From positions 1,674,001 to 1,738,000 of the forward strand of contig JAETXT010000001.1 of NCBI GenBank assembly GCA_019188255.1: 64,000 nucleotides of DNA. The letters are read 5' to 3'. How positions within the stretch are numbered: the stretch's first letter is position 1; each line of letters opens with the position of its first letter. The position numbers were made by a program, and so were the translations under genes. This document shows positions 59,911-64,000 of this stretch, piece after piece. Origin of the DNA: Verticillium longisporum (lineage: Eukaryota; Ascomycota; Sordariomycetes; Glomerellales; Plectosphaerellaceae). The notes under the pieces were generated by a model. That model searched no databases and had not been told where the DNA came from. It worked only from the letters and a program-made list of their open reading frames with translations.

Positions 59911-60854
59911 TGCTGTGCTGCCGGGTTAGTGTCAAGCGTGAGGTGCGATGATGAATCGTATTGGTGGTGAGATGGCAATCGTTGACAGTGATGAGCCGTT
60001 TAGTTGTGATCAGCTTTCAGGTTGCACAGTTGTGCTCGGGGGACCTATTCTCATTTGAAAGAACGATGATGGTTGGGATGGGAAATCTAGTGGTGATTCC
60101 AGGAGAAAGTATTGCAGATAGGTAGGTACCTTAGGCTGGAGTGGTGAATGGGGTAGTAGGCAGGCAGACACCTCTGGGGAGGAAGGAGCAGCAATTGCCC
60201 TTGTCTGCCAACCCTAAGCTCTGCATCCGTATCAGTCGATGGACTTATGCTCGAGCATTTGTACTGCCTGGTTGAAGTTGGCAGACCACCTCTTCAGACT
60301 GCTGGCCGGAGCATAGTTTTCAGTAGCAGTTTTGTGTTTGTTGGAAGCAGAGATTTACCTACCTCTATTACCCCATGTCTGAAAAATTACGGCAAGGAAA
60401 GGTTTGGTCACGGCGGGATCGAGAGGAATACTTCAAAGTAGAAAGAGGCAGTTGGCTACAGTTGCCCACATATCTCGCTGGCTAGCAGGGTACCATCGTA
60501 TCTGTTTTCATTCACATTACGATGCTACTTCGCTCTCTGAACCATTGGTCAACGATGAAGAGAATTCTGCTATTCGCACGTGGACACAGTGGGTGTGGTG
60601 TCCTCTCAAAGGCAATGATTCAAAGAAAATCTTCAGCTCCCGAGGTTACGGCTGTCTTGTGAGTCCGTTCATGACCTGGCAGAAACCAAGCTTCTTGAAC
60701 CCTCCGCTTGTTGATCCCCACCGAAACGCCGTAAATCGACTCCTACCAACGGCCAGCACGATCAATGCTCCTTTCGCTTGACCTGCAAAACCTGCAGAGA
60801 CTCTCGCAAAAGGTCCACAGTATGATTGGTTTGCTTGAGTCTGCGGTGCCTTTG
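59911..60854. other. Intergenic between HAT2 and the F-box gene
   Basis: These 944 bp hold the F-box gene promoter and the HAT2 3' end. A GGTAGGTACC tract lies at 60121-60134. The short ORFs at 60.2-60.8 kb have no recognisable motif. Confidence 0.5.
60121..60134. repeat. GGTAGGTACCTTAG tract
   Basis: This is a short member of the dispersed GGTA/TACC family, about 210 bp upstream of the F-box gene start. Confidence 0.6.
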
Positions 60855-62389
60855 CTAACGGTCAATTTCGTCGAGGCTCATGTCACCGTCGTCGCGGCCG
60901 ACGATCGAGTCTGCCACCCTCCAGATCTGCAGCAGGTTGTCCTCGGCAGCGCTGCAGACGAGCCACGGGTCGTTCGGGTTCCACGCGAAATCTGCGAGGT
61001 GGTTTGTGTGGCCTCCATGCATGAAGAGAAGCTCCGGTGGACCGTCTTCCTGGTCGTCCGGCAGCTGCTCGTCGCCAACCCGTGAAAGATCCCAGAAGAT
61101 GATTCTTCGATCGTAACTGCCGCTGCCCAGGATGCCAGCCTCATGGGGATGCCATGACAGCGAGGTGACGGCGTCATTGTGACCCTCGAGAGTGTGGATT
61201 TTTTCCTTGACATTCCTCAGATCCCAGACGCCCAGAGTCTTGTCGGCGGATGCAGTGGCCACCAAGACCTCCGAAGCCGGGTTAAATGCAAGCGCGTTGA
61301 TAGCATCCGAATGGCCGCGCTTGGCGGACAAGGACGCAATGTTGGTCTCCGGCGAACGCACGTCGATGATCTGCATCGTCAGATCGTCCGAGACGGTACC
61401 GATGAGCGACTTCGAGACCGGGTGATACTGCACGTCATTGACGATCTGAGTGTGGTGAGTATACTTGCGAGCCGGCTTTAGAGTGCGGCTACCCTCCTGC
61501 AGCGTCTTGATGTCCCTGATCTCGTCAGCTGGGTCGTTTGTATTTGGAATGCGAGCGGAAACCTTACCAGAGGCAGACGGTAGTGTCCTCGCTACCAGAA
61601 GCCAAGCAGCCAGCCTCATGTGGATTCCAGCTAAGGCCGTATCCCTCCTGCTTGTGACCCACGAGCTCCACCTCAGGGCTGACCTTTCCATCAGCCGTCA
61701 TGCTGTGCTTCGTGCGGTCAAAAACGAGGATCTTGCCGTCAACACAGAGTGTAGCAATGAGATCTGGATTTTGAGGTTGGTATCGCGCCTTGTTCACCTC
61801 GCCAGGGTGGTCGATCTTTTGCACAATGTTGAAACGAATGGGCGCCAAACCGCCAAACTTTCCATAGCCACCAATCTCCCCCCGCTCTTCGTCGAGGTCG
61901 TCGGTGCTCGGCTCGATGGATTTGGGGACTTCAACTTCGGCGATTTGCAGGTGGTTTGGCATGCCCTCAGAAGTGTGAGTACCAAGAAGCAATCGGTGAA
62001 CACGGTAGTTCTTGCCCTCTGGCTCCTTCACGTCGGGAAACCACTGAGTCGTTAGGGTTGGCCACTCGAGAGCAGTACTGCCAAGTGTCAGTCATTGCGA
62101 TAGCTCTGCAGCTTGTATGCGTACCTGAGAATCATATCATAGAGGAAGGGGCTGTTCTTCTTCCAGGTCTTGTACTCTATGTGCATACCATGGTTAGTTG
62201 GAGGCCAAAACGCGCAGTGACGAGAGGGCTGCCTACCCTCGTTGATGAGGCGCTGCTCCATATTCTCATCATCCTCCTGATGCATGTCGACTACTGTAAG
62301 TTAGCGATCCTGTTTTCCAAAGTCCGCAAGTACTCTTGTAGTGTGTTCCGCTCACCGTCAATGTCGTCGACCACCTGCGCGGGTGCCAT
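60855..62389 (-). CDS. HAT2: Histone acetyltransferase type B subunit 2 (Hat2)
   Basis: Hat2 is the RbAp46/48-type WD40 histone chaperone that presents newly made histone H4 to Hat1. Five exons, 62389-62356, 62293-62237, 62176-62125, 62077-61568 and 61515-60855, encode 437 aa, all with GT-AG introns of 47-62 bp. The N-terminal histone-H4-binding helix is INEEYKTWKKNSPFLYDMIL followed by TALEWPTLTTQW. Later landmarks are DLDEERGEIGGYG, FNIVQKIDHPGEVNKARYQP, HPVSKSLIGTVSDDLTMQI, DKTLGVWDLRNVKEKIHTLE, PPELLFMHGGHTNHLADFAW and DPWLVCSAAEDNLLQIW. The match to Hat2 is better than to the paralogous CAF-1 subunit Msi1. The frame is intact. It is divergent from XRN1 with 749 bp between starts. Confidence 0.92.
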
Positions 62390-63138
62390 CTTTTTGTGTA
62401 AATCTGGTGAGATTGTGATCGCAGGATGAATAGAGCTCGGTAGATTCCAACGCGATCGGTGTAATAGTGCGGCGGGGTCGAGTATGTGGGATGAGTTGGA
62501 TGAAGTGGGAGGAGGTTCGTTGCCAGGTGGAAAGACCTCTCACAGCCGTGCCGCAATTGTCAGAGTGGAGGAAGACGCGACGCGAATCGCGTAAAGTGTT
62601 TAAGGGCAGCTATTTGAGATGAGCCTTATCAGAAAGCTTATCTGGCGCACAATCAGCCGCGCTTGTTCCATCACGCGCGCTTGGAGCGGCAGCTTCGCCC
62701 TGGACCCACCGAATTTGCCCCTCCCCCAGCACACCGGTGACTCCCTGGACCTCGCCGCAAGCAGCAGGTACCCTCCTGGCGCCTGAAGCTCCCGACCTGT
62801 CCTGCATCCTACATACTCGCCCCTCACGTACCGCGCAACTTATCATCAGACGAGAACACAACTCGACGGTCGAGTTCCCTGTTCATCGGAAGAAGCCTAG
62901 AGTTTCTTTTGTGTTGTATCTTACTCACGGCTGTATTGACTTCTTACGTTCAAATTTCCTTTCCCTCCAACCGTCGCAGACACAACGATTTCGGTTTTGC
63001 GCCAGCATCCAAATCACTTCCAAAGCTGCGCCAGGCTGTCAACCCGACTTTTTTCCTCTTCTGCAATTTCGCAGAGTCATCGCGCTCCCGTGTAGCATCT
63101 AGCACAGCTTCCAGCTCTTTCCTCGGTCTACATTCACC
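62390..63138. promoter_or_regulatory. Divergent promoter region HAT2 / XRN1
   Basis: These 749 bp separate two divergent housekeeping starts. The right half is C/T-rich on the plus strand and is probably the XRN1 leader. No ORF is supported. Confidence 0.5.
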
Positions 63139-64000
63139 ATGGGGTACGCTGCCGCGCCACCACGCCGATGCATCGCAAATGTCACTCGAGCTGACCATTT
63201 ATCTGCAGTGTCCCCAAGTTCTTCAGGTGGCTCTCTGAGCGCTATCCTGCCATCTCGCAGGTCATTGCCGAGAATCGCATCCCCGAATTCGACGCCCTCT
63301 ATGTTCGTCTCCCGACGTGCCCCGCATCGCCATGACTTCCGAGACTGATGTTGGTGGACAGCTGGACATGAATGGAATCATTCACAATTGTACGCATAAG
63401 GATGCCGGAGAGGATGCGACATTCCGTCTGAGTGAGGAGGAGATGTTCATCCGCATCTTCAACTACATTGAGCATCTTTTCGGCAAGATCAAGCCGAAGA
63501 AGCTTTTCTACATGGCCATCGACGGTGTCGCCCCGCGCGCCAAGATGAACCAGCAGCGATCTCGTCGATTCCGGACGGCTCTTGATGCCGAGAACGCGAG
63601 AGAGAAGGCCATCAAAGATGGTGTGGAAATGCCCAAGGAGGCTCCTTTCGACAGCAATTGCATCACCCCAGGTCCGTGTTGCGCCCAACACAACCCCAAG
63701 TCCAGACCACGAACTTACAATCCCCAGGCACTGAGTTTATGGCCAAGCTCTCCCGTCAACTGAAGTACTTTGTCAACAAAAAGGTGACTGAGGATGCTGA
63801 TTGGCAGGAGTGCGAAATTGTTCTCTCTGGGCACGAGGTTCCCGGCGAGGGCGAGCACAAAATCATGGAGTACATCAGGAACGCCAAGGCTCAGCCTGAT
63901 TACGATACGAACGTCCGACACTGTCTCTACGGCCTGGATGCTGACCTTATCATGCTTGGTCTGCTCAGTCACGACCCCCACTTCTGCCTTCTTCGTGAAG
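63139..64000 (+). CDS. XRN1: 5'-3' exoribonuclease 1 (Xrn1), N-terminal part
   Basis: Xrn1 is the main cytoplasmic nuclease degrading decapped mRNA. The visible part has exons 63139-63143, 63209-63302, 63362-63671 and 63728 to the window end. The first exon supplies only ATG-GG; splicing yields MGVPKFFRWLSERYPAISQV. Introns 1 and 2 use GTACGC and GTTCGT donors. Catalytic-core landmarks are LYLDMNGIIHNCTHK, IRIFNYIEHLFGKIKPKKLF, AIDGVAPRAKMNQQRSRRFR, CITPGTEFMAKLSRQLKYF, GHEVPGEGEHKIMEYIR and HCLYGLDADLIMLGLLSHDP, which contain the metal-binding acidic residues. Choice of Xrn1 over Rat1 rests on IIHNCTHK and CLYGLDADLIMLGL contexts and is fairly secure. No frame damage appears in the visible part. 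Confidence 0.92.

Overview
The window is nuclear DNA of a filamentous ascomycete. Genes carry short introns (about 47-125 bp) with fungal branch sites such as CTAAC or CTGAC. Fungus-only families are present (a HET-domain protein, a Zn2Cys6 regulator, NmrA, a Csi2-like protein), and protein similarity by eye points to Sordariomycetes. Genus cannot be decided from sequence alone. I support 20 genes plus two decayed gene fragments. No tRNA, rRNA, CRISPR array or intact transposon was recognised.

Layout, left to right. ERG2 (partial, -) and CSL4 (+) diverge at 0-1.7 kb. A Sec2-type Rab GEF (+) and a broken HET/ankyrin gene (+) follow. nmrA (-) has about 4.5 kb of gene-free DNA upstream. Then come a Zn2Cys6 regulator (-), FCF1 (-), a Csi2-like membrane protein (+) and a large Yor1-type ABC transporter (-). 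IES1 (-), DED1 (-), PRE1 (-) and RRP9 (+), and a ULP2-type SUMO protease (-) fill 28-43 kb. An accessory stretch at 43-46 kb holds remains of an MFS permease and a sulfatase. A disordered hypothetical protein (-) and PMP3 (-) follow, then 4 kb without genes, an NRP1-like RNA-binding protein (+), an F-box protein (-), HAT2 (-) and XRN1 (+, running off the end).

Most genes are housekeeping: RNA processing and decay (CSL4, FCF1, RRP9, DED1, NRP1-like, XRN1), chromatin (IES1, HAT2), proteolysis and SUMO (PRE1, F-box, ULP2-like), sterol synthesis (ERG2) and nitrogen control (nmrA). They do not form a dedicated pathway; closely spaced divergent pairs (ERG2/CSL4, PRE1/RRP9, HAT2/XRN1) probably share promoters.

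Two points matter most for a reader. First, nine genes, several of them essential in yeast, are broken by about sixteen small indels, mostly a single base missing from a homopolymer. This looks like uncorrected sequencing error rather than biology. Second, the 43-46 kb region holds real-looking decay: a sulfatase fragment beside a fragment of an MFS permease, with several lesions each, suggesting a lost nutrient-scavenging pair.
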